Shown: positions 35,578 to 45,785 of the stretch, piece by piece
Position numbering within the stretch: the first letter of the stretch is position 1
Layout: each line of letters starts with the position of its first letter
DNA from: Rhodocollybia butyracea
Taxonomy: Eukaryota; Basidiomycota; Agaricomycetes; Agaricales; Omphalotaceae
Assembly: GCA_015501585.1 (NCBI GenBank)
Contig: JADNRY010000049.1
Coordinates: 248,001 to 312,000 of the forward strand
Direction of reading: 5' to 3'
DNA: 64,000 nt
Notes under the pieces: model-generated
Database searches by the model: none
Told to the model about the DNA's origin: nothing
What the model saw: only the letters and a program-made list of their open reading frames with translations
Translations under genes and position numbers: made by a program

Positions 35578-36210
35578 TCAAACGGAGGCTGCAACAAATT
35601 CAAAGTTATTCTCGTCGTTGGAAGACCCTGTAGACAAAGTCATCTGAATATAGTCAGAAAATGATGGGTTATGCTCAAAGCTCGGCCACACACCCAGCGG
35701 CCAATCTTCCAGTTATCAAACCAGTATGCGTTATCGGTTGGGTTACCAACGCTGTCGCAAGGCCCCTTAAGTTACAAATTTTAAAATTGAGACGAAAACT
35801 GACTTGTAAATTCCAGGAGCAACGTCTCTGATTACCCATTTGTACACAGCACGCTGCCACTGAAGGTCCCTAGGCTGATGGTGGATGAATAGGATATAAG
35901 ATTAACTATTCACAAGATTAGAATATGGAAATACTCACTGATCCAACCATCTTGGCGCCAACGTAAAATCCGGTGCTACGCTCATAGATCTCGAATTGAC
36001 CTCCGTTCTCAGAAACAAAAAATGTCTTAAGAGGGAAAAGCAGGGTGGTGAGAATCATGGATATACCAAGTAACACAAAGGGGAAGGACCTACAGCGGGT
36101 TCCTCAGAGTTACTTGTGGTGACACGTGCATTCGAGTCGATATCCTTTGTCGTTAGAAAGTATCTGGTCTTGAGGCATCGAATGTAGTAAATACCAGTTC
36201 CAGGAGCCAT
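35578..36210 (-). CDS. Small beta-trefoil-like protein, copy 1 (lectin / I66 inhibitor style)
   Basis: A five-exon model: 36210-36094, 36025-35939, 35874-35804, 35751-35694 and 35643-35578, total 399 nt, 132 residues plus stop. All four introns (about 50-68 bp) have GT..AG ends and every junction keeps frame. The protein begins MAPGTGIYYIRCLKTRYFLT, has no signal peptide or membrane span, and shows evenly spaced aromatic strand motifs (FEIYERSTGFYVGAK, LQWQRAVYKWVI, AYWFDNWKIGRW), typical of small mushroom beta-trefoil proteins such as ricin-B lectins or I66 peptidase inhibitors. The exact family is inferred and unconfirmed. These are cytosolic defence or storage proteins of fruiting bodies. 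The copy at 58541-59183 has the same exon lengths. Confidence 0.65.
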
Positions 36211-36217
36211 CGTGAAA

Positions 36218-36301
36218 GAAAATGTGGGGTGTTTTTGGAATATCGAAGAGGGGATGAACGAAAATGTGGGGTGTTTTTGGAATATCGAGGAGGGGATGAA
36301 C
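36218..36301. repeat. Tandem duplication of a 42-bp leader segment
   Basis: Two adjacent 42-bp units (36218-36259 and 36260-36301) differ at one base. They lie between the TATA box and the ATG of beta-trefoil copy 1; copy 2 has a single unit. Confidence 0.9.
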
Positions 36302-36308
36302 CGCTGGT

Positions 36309-36317
36309 CTTTTATAT
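36309..36317 (-). promoter_or_regulatory. TATA box of beta-trefoil copy 1
   Basis: Reverse-strand TATATAAAA about 100 bp upstream of the ATG. The equivalent TATATAAAAG is conserved upstream of copy 2 (59236-59245). Confidence 0.7.
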
Positions 36318-37743
36318 ACTTTGAGAAACGTGGGAACAGACATTAATATAATGGCATCTGTTTTCCTTAGCGCGCATGCTGTCCAAGGGCTTTCTGCGGG
36401 AAGCAATAGGAGGAGAGCATGAGCAACGCGCATCTCAGAATCCTGGGAAATACCCTCGAAACATCATACTGTCGATTCATGGGTGGAATGTCGGGGCGAG
36501 CGATCTGGATTGGGATAGCTTCGACCCACTAAAGGCTTTTTTTCTGACACTCGTTCACGTCGCATTTACCCTGCTATAGCTCGCTCCAATGACTTACTAG
36601 GCCAATCTGTGGGTTCTCATTCCTAGCTACGACCCTCCCATGGTGTCAATGAAAATTGATTCTCAATGCATACTGCTCCATTCAATCTTGCTGAATTGGT
36701 CTAGTACTGTCTTGAGCTTTCATTATCGATGTGAGCTTCAAGAGTCATACTCAAAGGGCCAAATCGGTGGCTCCTCTGTCATTCATTCACATTCATCATT
36801 TATCATTTTCACTTTGGACATTATCAAAACAATCTCATTATAGAATTTGACATCGGAATATTATATTCATGCTGTCATTCACCGATATTAACATCGTAGA
36901 CTGGCCTTAAGGCCCGAAGTACCCCACATCTCAGAATTCGATCTGGCCTCAAGGCCTACTATCATGGCAAGCCATATGGATATGAATAACTTGGACCCCA
37001 ATGTGTCCTATACAGGCTTCAATTCTGACAGTCGTTCACGTCTCATAAACAGTGTTGTAACCTAATTGACTTACCAGGTCAATCTGTTGGCTCTCATCTG
37101 TTAGCTCTCAACCTCATGCAATAGCTACCATGTGTCCGTGGTGTCAATGAAATTGGAATACAATTGCCCTCCCCGTATTGTCTGCTGTGTCTTGGTCTTT
37201 GAGAAATCGATAGGAGCTTAGAATTGGTCCTACTCAATACTGACTATATCAATATGATCATCGATTGTGGGGTGCTTCGCATCTGTATTGTAGAAGAATC
37301 ACTCTTGACGCAGGCTATGGTATGTATTATTACCGAGTAAGTAGAGCCGAATGCATGAATACAATACCTGGGCAGACTCCAGGCACCCTCCAATCGTTAA
37401 TTGTATCGATGTGGCTGCGAGGCTGATAGAGCGGAGAGCGAGTGTATCTCAGCTTTCATTAACAACCGCGGACAGATTGTAGCTATTCTCTGAGTATGAG
37501 AGCCAACAGAATGGCCTGATAAGTCATGTAAGTTACAACACCGTTTATGAGGCGTTAACCACTGTCAGAAAAGTTTTTATTAGCTTGCCGTGACATCCCG
37601 CCGATGAATCGGCAGTATACTTCGAGGGCTTTGCCTAGGATTCTGAGATCCGGGTGCTTCATGTTTCAAGGCCAGTCTACGAAAGGAAAAGTGGGAACGT
37701 GATGCTTATTTCTGTCCCAATGTCCAACTCCTTACGAAGTGAT
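36318..37743. repeat. Upstream part of the duplicated block, with internal repeat
   Basis: Sequence to about 37,170 is recognisably similar to about 59,250-60,060 (shared GCGCATGCTGTCCA, CATGGGTGGAATGTCG, CTCGTTCACGTC-type blocks). A roughly 150-bp piece is also repeated internally at about 36,540-36,690 and 37,015-37,170. No coding frames are supported. Confidence 0.6.
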
Positions 37744-38375
37744 TAGTGATGTGCGGGGCCGGGCCGGACCTGTAGCCCGCAGGCCAGGCCAGGCTTCACT
37801 GGGCCAGGGCCACCTGAAAGCAAGGCCTGAGCCCGAAGCGCAAGCCTGGCCCCCAAAAGGTCAAGCCCGGGGCTTGGCCCGGGCCATAAAGCCCAAGCCT
37901 GGCCCCCAAAAGGTCAAGCCCGGGGCTTGGCCCGGGCCATAAAGCTCATTTTTTTGCTTTGTTCTATGCACCTTTTGAGCCTTGGTTTACCCCAATTACA
38001 GTATGTATCTTATTAACTTTGTCCCCAAGCCATCCCGATGACTATATACTTGAGCACAAAAGGATTGAGTTAGCCAATGGACACATGTATCATTACGTGC
38101 AAACTCTCCCATTCTGAGTAGTCTAGGTTAAGTATTAGTAGCCTTCATAGTAATGAAATTCTGACCGCCTAGGACAAGACTAGGATGAAGTCTATAGTAA
38201 CTACAAGCAATATGACAAGTGTATTGGCTCGGGAATTTGCACAGGTATGGTACATATGCAAATTATTGGATAAAATGACGCTCAGGGTCCTTACAAAATG
38301 CCAAATAAAATGATATCCCCCAAGAAACAATTGCTGAGCAAAGCCCGGGATTTGGCCCGGCCCCGCACATCACTA
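37744..38375. mobile_element. GC-rich terminal-inverted-repeat element, 632 bp
   Basis: The inverted ends are TAGTGATGTGCGGGGCCGGG, perfect for about 20 bp. Inside, a 53-bp GC-rich unit starting CAAGCCTGGCCCCCAAAAGG is tandemly duplicated at 37841 and 37894, while the rest is AT-rich. TAGTGATGTGC-type ends are common in hAT MITEs, but I see no clear target duplication. Confidence 0.75.
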
Positions 38376-38612
38376 GGAAGAACATGGTGTGGAAGTAATT
38401 CTACTTAAGCATAAACTGGAAATGATCCTCAAAGAGGTCCAAAAATTGTATGACATGCATTTTTCATGTAGAAGATGCACTCACTTTTGCCAACAGGCTA
38501 AATACAACCTGGAAGAGCACCAATAGTGTATCGAACATGACTCTTTCACAACCCCATCACATATCAGCTCTCTCGAGCACTATTCAAACTACAACGGTCC
38601 CACCACAGAGAG

Positions 38613-39160
38613 ATGTCAATATTGAGAGAGAGAGACATCATCGATGTTGATGAAGCCTGCTCAATAACCTCTCCAAAACAGTGCCCCGGACTCATACTTA
38701 CCTTTCCTGCCTCGAGATCTCCACATTCAATATATCCGTTTGGCCTGCATGATAATCTCCCGCTTCCTTGGGGATATACAGTGCAAAAAGGGTCCATGTT
38801 TCTTATCTCTTATGCATGTACTGGGAATACTGTAATTGAGTGCTGTAACCCATGCCACCAGCTGAAAAAACACTCTATTCTCATTGGGATAATTGAGCGA
38901 ATATCTACTGGAGTCAGCGAAAACGCACCATTTGCATATCATCGCCATGCAGGGATGGTCACACTTTCACGACGAAAATCAGCGCAGATTGATGACTTTT
39001 GTCTCCAAGGGCAGAATGTTCGCCGAAAGCTAGCGGTACGTGAAGGAGGTCTTGATGAGCACAAATGGTTTGTCTTGGCAATTGCAGACGGTCGATATGA
39101 GCGTGTAGACCGCTTGATTCGAGCAGGAATTAGCGCGGGAGGGCAATACATGGGCTTTTG
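38613..39160 (+). CDS. Fragment of a recurrent mushroom repeat-family protein
   Basis: The frame opens at ATG 38613 (MSILRERDIIDVDEACSI) and contains PGLILTFPASRSPHSIYPFG, CCNPCHQL, ENAPFAYHRHAG and WFVLAIADGRYERVDRLI. From memory this arrangement recurs in multi-copy hypothetical proteins of Agaricomycetes; I cannot name a function. After about 39160 the frame runs into Cys/Trp-rich out-of-family sequence to a stop at 39264-39266, so the gene is probably 3'-truncated. A C-x2-C pair suggests a small metal site. Confidence 0.5.
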
Positions 39161-39520
39161 GCGCTATACAAAAAAGCGGGGGAGGAGATTTGTGCGTGTC
39201 GGGGGTGCGTGTTGGTGCGTGCATGCGTGTTGGTGCATGTTGTTGTGGTTGCCGATCCGACGATGACATCATGGAAATCCGGTACTAATCACACGAGAAG
39301 GGTAAAAAATTCTGCTCGGCAGATATGCGATCCAATTCTTGACATTTTGGCGGATCTTTCCCCTACATAGAATTTGTTACTGAACTTTGTGTATTCGATA
39401 CAATAGATAACTTGTGTGAAATCTCCCATTTTAGTATATCATTTTACAAAATTGAAAGATTAACTGAATTTAGACAAATATACGCTATCAAATAAGTCAC
39501 AGAATGCTCCTAAATCCAGG

Positions 39521-39804
39521 TAGCTGAAAAGACAATTAAAATTTCTCGTATCTTGAGTTGCGAAAAGTTAGAGTTCGGCTGGTTTTTCCCATGTGCGTAA
39601 TTATTCAATTCCAATTGTCTTTTCCCTCAAGCCGAAAAGGCCGCTGAAAACCATCCACCAAAACCGAATTGATTATTTCAGCGGCCTTTTCGGCTTGAGG
39701 GAAAAGACAATTGGAATTGAATAATTACGCACATGGGAAAAACCAGCCGAACTCTAACTTTTCGCAACTCAAGATACGAGAAATTTTAATTGTCTTTTCA
39801 GCTA
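39521..39804. mobile_element. 284-bp palindromic MITE with TA duplication
   Basis: The arms, starting GCTGAAAAGACAATTAAAAT, match almost perfectly for about 125 bp around a short loop near 39655-39680. Each end is bordered by TA (39521-39522 and 39803-39804), as expected for Tc1/mariner-type insertions. No coding capacity. Confidence 0.85.
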
Positions 39805-39842
39805 TGGGCGTATGAGCGGTACACAAATGGAATTGTACAAAC

Positions 39843-40139
39843 ATGAGCATACCGACAAACTCAGGAGACGCGACCAACGAGAGATATATTCCCAAAGTCC
39901 GACTTGAGTGGCCTCATGCTGGTGGCTGGCACTATGTCAAGACAATCCAGCCACCAGCTGAGTTCACTGGCGCCAGAAAAACAAAAGGGATCGGTGAGCA
40001 AGGAACAAATGGATTCAAAGCAAGTTGCGCACCTTTGACCTATCCAGAAAAACTTCCTGCAATGGATGCTCGAGACCATCAACTGCGAATATCCGAGCCT
40101 GCCATGAGGCGCTTGAGTAAAAGTAATGGCAACATTTGA
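39843..40139 (+). CDS. Small hypothetical protein, 98 codons
   Basis: An open frame from ATG 39843 to TGA (MSIPTNSGDATNERYIPKVR, WPHAGGWHYVKTIQPPAEF). It is hydrophilic with no known motif. It begins 39 bp after the palindromic MITE, which could supply its promoter. It could also be chance; there is no supporting splice or homology evidence. Confidence 0.3.
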   Translation: MSIPTNSGDATNERYIPKVRLEWPHAGGWHYVKTIQPPAEFTGARKTKGIGEQGTNGFKASCAPLTYPEKLPAMDARDHQLRISEPAMRRLSKSNGNI

Positions 40140-40659
40140 AATTTGAAGACAGCTTCTGTTTACGGTGCACTGCGGGATAGGCTGAGCATTACAGTCAGAA
40201 ATTGATGATTAAGACATGATGCATGAAGTTGCGGGTATCCAGCAGTTGTGTTGACGGGTAAGAAAACAGCGTAGCGGTGTTGGCGTTGGTGCTGCGGTAA
40301 GTTCAACTGACGTGGTCATGTGATCTGTCAATCTCGTTCCGTTTATCCGATCATTCCGCTTGTCCCGCATTTTCCGTATGCTCCCGGGTGGGGCTCTGCA
40401 CCATACCATATACAGCTATGGCCGTATAAAGTGCAGTGCTATGCGGTTTATGGTTGCGCCGTAGCCGTACCGTAAAAACATCTCAAAAATCCTCGCCGGT
40501 ACGGTAACCGTCAATTTGTAACACTCGATCCCATCAAACCAAAGACAGTGGGAAACTGTGATAACCTGCGATGACTCAGAGAGATAAAGATTAGATTCGA
40601 TTTATCTCTCGTGGCCGGGAATATTCCCGTCCACGTGTCATTTTTTATCTGTTTCAGTC

Positions 40660-40734
40660 GCTGGTTAAATCTTTTTTTTTTTTTGGAACGTTGTCTGCGC
40701 CAGCGACTTGCGTCGTCGCTAGCTGGTTAAATCT
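40660..40734. repeat. 49-bp T-rich insert between 13-bp direct repeats
   Basis: GCTGGTTAAATCT occurs at 40660-40672 and 40722-40734. Between them lie a T13 run and 36 bp of unique sequence. This is the structure left by target-primed reverse transcription of a short polyadenylated RNA, read on the reverse strand. Confidence 0.55.
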
Positions 40735-40889
40735 AAAAGGAGTGCTGAAGCTTTGTATGAACACTATGTAATATTCATGCATGGAACTCAGGTTTAGCAT
40801 GAAGTATGGTGGGTTTGCTGCAACTTGAAGTGGCTGCGGGGCACGTAGTGTTCATTGAACTTAACGTTTGGTAGAGTTGCAAGTGGTAG

Positions 40890-41142
40890 TGTCCTAGGTA
40901 TCCGGCGCAGTGGGGACTCGGAGCCATGAGACCCACAGGAGATTGGAAGTACTTGATAATGCTCTATATGTTCTATACTATTTGGCCTTGATACTTGGCC
41001 TTATATACTACGGTGTGGGTACTCCATGAGGTGTCTGTAAGTATTAGTGAGTAACTTGGTAAGTACATCAGTAAGCTACATCAGAAGAGAATTAGTCCTG
41101 GATTGACATGACATCATCATTGGCATGGCAACTAGTACAACA
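40890..41142 (-). repeat. Solo-LTR-like repeat, copy 1
   Basis: On the reverse strand it runs TGTTGTACTAGTTGCC ... CCTAGGACA (TG..CA ends) with a TATATAAGG box. It is clearly related to 52569-52811. No target duplication is visible. Confidence 0.6.
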
Positions 41143-41251
41143 ATGACCAGGGGGCATGGCCAACAAAGCGGCGAGTCACAAGCCAACAAGCCCCATCCTT
41201 GCTGGCACAGCAGATCCACAAAAATGCATTATAATGGCCATACATAAACTG

Positions 41252-41593
41252 TAGGGATCTCCACCGTAACCGTATACGGTTACGGCCGGTAAAATTGGCC
41301 AAAATTGGTCTATATGGTACGGCTGGCACCTGTATTTTTACGGTATACGGCACATCAGATCTTGAGCTGGTGGGTCCTAGCCAATATTTATGAAGCAAAA
41401 ACCATTGATTTAATTGTTTTTGGACTCACCAGGATAGAGACAAGTGCCAGATTCGGCCCCTACAGGGTACCCGTATGGCATCCGTAAAAATACAGCCGTA
41501 AAAACTGCTCACAGAAACCGTTTACAGTACGGTTATGGGTACCTGTATAGTCATAACCATAAGCTGTATCTTAGGTGACGGGGGAGATCCCTA
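41252..41593. mobile_element. hAT-type MITE rich in TACGGT motifs, 342 bp
   Basis: Inverted ends TAGGGATCTCCMCCGTMACC. Flanking 8-mers ATAAACTG and ATAAAGTG match at 7 of 8 positions. The interior repeats TACGGTTACGG/CCGTAACCGTA in both orientations, typical of hAT subterminal transposase sites. Related but incomplete sequence occurs at about 40,420-40,510 and 62,716-62,904. Confidence 0.8.
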
Positions 41594-41601
41594 ATAAAGT
41601 G

Positions 41602-43215
41602 CCACCTTAGTATGTTTGTACACAATGTAGCAGTGTCAAGTGTAGTGTTCCCCAAAGAATGTATATCAAAATAGCTGTTTCTCTGTCCGGTCAACAGTGC
41701 AGCATCTGTTGTACAAGTTCAGCTAGTCTTTTGCCCAAGCCACTTTAATGATGCAGCTAGCTTGATACATATGTATAAGTTCATGGAAGACAAAATCTAT
41801 AGACAGCTGCCTGTTGGAAATCAGCTAAGAAGTCCAGTCAGAGCACAAAGGGGCTGTTAGGCCTAGTGACCAACACAAGATATTAGTGCGGTTGTACTAA
41901 GGTATTAGATACCTTTGCAAATGCATGAGTACTACACTACTACATGCTAGCTTAAATACAGTACCTACTGTATACTACATATCGAGTATTACTACCTACT
42001 GACTAAGTATATGGACTTACCAACAATCAGTAAGCACCGATATACAACTTCCGATCCAGCTACACAATCTCCGGAGTTGATGTCATCGGCGAATACACAA
42101 CACTGCCCACTTACAATAGCTTCAAATACATACATATATTTTTGGACACTTGGAGTCTGAGTCCATTCTGGGGCAATACAGTCAGAATCAGAAAGAAGAT
42201 GAGTGGAGAAGGAACATACAGGTGGATACAGCTTAAGTGTGTCTGAGAGTCAAAGATCTGAATGTACTCACAGGTAAATACTAAAAATAATCGAGACAGA
42301 ACCATCTGCCAGATTCTGGATGGCTAATGACAAGCGGAACCCAGTGGGTGAGACTAAAGGTAGAGCCCAGCGGCGTTGATGAGTGAATCAGAACAGTATT
42401 TCTAATAGAGGGGCGTGATGCAGGGCGGAAGTTTATGACATCGTGGTCATTGTGCACTTGAGTTCAATCTTTCAATGTGCAATGTGCTGGAAAAATCACA
42501 TCACGAAGGGTTTGTCCTGGTGGTCTGTAGGTCTAGGTAGGAAAATTACGCCAGAAAAGAAAGACAGTTGATTTTTGATGAAAACATACTGTCCACACTT
42601 GCTGTTCACTCAGACATCTTCATGTAGGAGAAGAAAGAGAACTGTTTGATTCAGCAATGCGCAAGAATAAGTGAAGAAAGCTGGAAATGTATCAGACCGC
42701 GGCCCGCTGGGAGGAAAATGACGTCTTGAGTAGTGGACATCTTAGCTACTGGGGACACAAACGCTTTGCTTACGTAGCGGTTTGTGAACTAGTGGCTTGA
42801 TGTCACCAATAATCATGCTGCGCTGTTACCATCTGCTACTACATTGGACAGTACATATTTGGTTCATTGTTAATTATTCCCAAGATTATTCCCATGTTTC
42901 AATGTTTCATATGTGCTAAAATTTGGATTTCAATAAGTATGAACCATGAGTATCGTGGTCTACATTAGTCTTACTGTTGTGTGAGTGTTGTGTCTCTCTT
43001 TCCACCCATGCAATCTGAGTCCTTGCCTTGGAACAGGTCTCCTTAAATGCATACAAAGGATGCTGTTTCGGACTCCCTTCCCCTATCATCTTCTGACAAT
43101 TAAGTTAATGGCAACATGATTCCTAGTCACACATCCTTGTTCTCCAACCATCACGGTGACAACCAAACTTCACAGTCTTCACTTTTACTATACTTGTCAC
43201 TCCGCCAGTGTGTAG
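41602..43215. other. About 1.6 kb without a recognisable gene
   Basis: No coding frame, element end or repeat structure that I can support. Confidence 0.4.
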
Positions 43216-43297
43216 TATGTTATGGAAAGCCGGAAGGGCCTGCCCCTCTTAAGTCCGTTTTGTCATTGATCCGGACCCAGGACCCAGGACACCATAG
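43216..43297 (+). repeat. Dispersed 80-bp repeat, copy 1
   Basis: Contains TTATGGAAAGCCGGAAGGGC, TGCCCCTCTTAAGTCCG and ACCCAGGACACCAT. An inverted relative lies at about 52,104-52,185 with the same blocks in the opposite orientation, just outside copia B. Confidence 0.65.
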
Positions 43298-45169
43298 GTA
43301 GGCGCCTGCGGAGCGCCCGTGGCTGTCGATAGGGTCGATAGGGTGCGTTGATGTGTGATCCTCAAGATGTAGGTAGCTGGTTAAATACTTCAGTAACCAT
43401 TAATTTGTGGTATGGTATTCATAGATTGGGAGAGAATCTTAGCGGTCCTTCGGGTCCCAGCATCAAAGGAGGTCCACAGTCAGCTACAATTGGGCTGGTC
43501 AAGGGGCTGGTGGGCCGACATTACTTGCATGAATCCTGGACATGAGTGTGCAGCGTTAATGGACCATTTTCAGTAACTTTGATTCTGGCAGCATGTGGCC
43601 CAGGTCAGCATATACTCTGAGCACTGTGTCCCAGCGATTGTAGACACTAGAAAGAAAGAAAGCCAAGTCTTTCGACAGGTGCGGATGTAGCGGCAAAGTC
43701 AGAAGTGTACATGTACAAACGTCTCGTATTGAAGTAAATATGTACCTGTAGAACTTATAAGTACACACTACAAGTACCAGTGTAAGTAAGTGAATGCAGA
43801 AATATAAATAAAGTAACTCACCCTCAGAAGTGTACGTGTAAAAACGTCTGAGGGCTAAGCATAACTAATCCTGTATATAAGTAAGATACTCGAAACTGCC
43901 TTGAAGTAATAATAAGGCACCCGGATGAACAAAGAGGCTTGATAAATAAAATAAGACATGGAGAATCATCAGAACCCCCTGGGAGGGTAAACCTTCCTAC
44001 ATCGAAACACGTCCCATCTGACCTGGGAGCAAAAGGCGGGGGGCAGAACTCCTTGGCACGAAGCTCCCCTCTTGACAAGTTTAAGTCAAGTCGAGTTGAA
44101 AAATAACTATACTTGACTGCATGAACTCAAGTTCGAGCCGCTTGTCGACTCGGAGTATATATCAATTATCCAAAAGGCAACCCCTGCTCCGCAATGACAA
44201 CTTGCTCAGCGACCCAAGTTTAAGTCCTCCGCTTCCCACTTCAAGTTACAAAGACCTTATGTTGTGCCTCCATATACTGTCTACATAAAGTCCTTGGCTG
44301 CAGATAAGGAACTTGTTTGTATACATTGTACAGGCTTATAAAGTTGCTTGTAACCTATATTAGGATTATTACTGTAGTGGCACATCAGCTCCATGACCAA
44401 TTAGCCCTGCTGCACTGTATAGTTCTTCCATACAGCTGAAAAAATTTCCACTGAGACAGATAAATATTCTCAAGATACCCTTTTACTGGGAGCAAGGAGC
44501 AACAGAAGCCCGACTGCCCCAATATGCATGTAGAACTACAAAATGAATTGAGTTTGAGGCAAGTTTACAAGTCTATCAAAACTCGGCAACTTGCCTTCTT
44601 GTTTTCCTGTTCTAGAGCTGAACCAAGGCAGTCAAGTAATGAGTTCTGGGGCCACTGTGTAACTCCTTGCTATGTGCTGGGGCCTCAAGGCCTTAAGGTC
44701 CAAGATCTTTTCCAAATTCCAATTTTACTATATGTGAAACACCATAACTTGCTCCTTTCCCTTCCCTCGGCCTCTCCCCTTGTTCTCATTCTCTTTCCTT
44801 TGCTCTTGCCCACTCATTTCCTTGGAAATTTTGTATCTTTTCCTTGCCCAGTTTGTGCTTCCCTGTCTGCCTGCCACCTGCCTGTCTCCTTGGCCCTCCA
44901 TCTTTCTCTCTTGTAAACAGCCTACTACAATGTTTGATCATTATACTAGATTGATATTGTACAAGTACATACTACAAAGGTTGCACAAAGTCCAAGCAAT
45001 AATAAGAGCAATATCTAGTACCAATCCCTGACCTTCACTGCTCTGAGTCCCCACTGTGCCAAATTTAAACAACAAGTTACTGGTATTAAAAAATCGGACC
45101 ACTGCAGTACATAAAACTTGACTCATGGACTTGTTTACTTCACTCAGACTGTACCGTAAGTATACGGGC
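43298..45169. other. About 1.9 kb without a recognisable gene
   Basis: Short frames only. A pyrimidine-rich tract at about 44,755-44,915 produces a spurious leucine/proline-rich frame. Nothing else is identifiable. Confidence 0.4.
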
Positions 45170-45174
45170 ACGGC

Positions 45175-45690
45175 TGTAGAAACAGCGGTCAGTCAACACA
45201 AGGTCGACAGCATACTCACCTGAGAGTGTAAGGATGTTACAGGAGTTGTAAGAGTGCTTGTTGAGAGCAGAACAAGTGTCCAGACGAATAGTAGGATTCT
45301 TGGTTATTGTTACAGGAAAATATCTACAGTATTTATACTACAGAATATAATAAACCCTATAACAATGTATGAGTCTACTTGAGTCGTACTGCTAAACATA
45401 GTGCATATACATGTGCATAATGTACCCTAGAAGATGGAGTCCGTATGGTAATTCTATAGGTATTGTTCATAGGTACTGCAAGGCAGCGTACAAGCTATGT
45501 ATCATAAGACTAATAGCGAATGGCATAATTGACTACATCTATACGAACCTGCGTAGAGGCTGCGTCTAGTGTTTGAGGGTGAGTTTCAACATAGCATATA
45601 TCGACAGTTCATCGATCGTATAGCAAGTGCGTCTAGTCGACTCACATTACTGATTAGATACGACTCATAAGCGGTAATCTAGTTTCAACA
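45175..45690 (-). repeat. 3' LTR of copia B, 516 bp
   Basis: On the reverse strand it runs TGTTGAAACTAGATTACCGC to GCTGTTTCTACA, with TG..CA ends forming a short inverted repeat (TGTTGAAAC / GTTTCTACA). I see no difference from 51426-51941. Confidence 0.95.
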
Positions 45691-45704
45691 CTCCCCCTCG
45701 CTAA
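45691..45704 (-). other. Polypurine tract of copia B
   Basis: Reverse-strand GCGAGGGGGAG lies directly before the 3' LTR, the expected site of plus-strand priming. Confidence 0.75.
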
Positions 45705-45785
45705 GAATTGTAGCTAAGAAGTATAATTTTTATCAACTTTAAACGGCATTATAGTTTATAGACATATTGCACAGTCTATAGCGAA

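Noticed and set aside
35752..35766. Alternative acceptor (CTTAAG) for exon 4 of beta-trefoil copy 1
   Set aside because: It gives the wrong frame; the acceptor GACAG at 35752-35756 restores frame and is conserved as GGCAG in copy 2.
44524..44916. 130-codon leucine/proline-rich frame as a membrane protein
   Set aside because: It is generated by a CT-rich tract and has no homologous features or splice partners.
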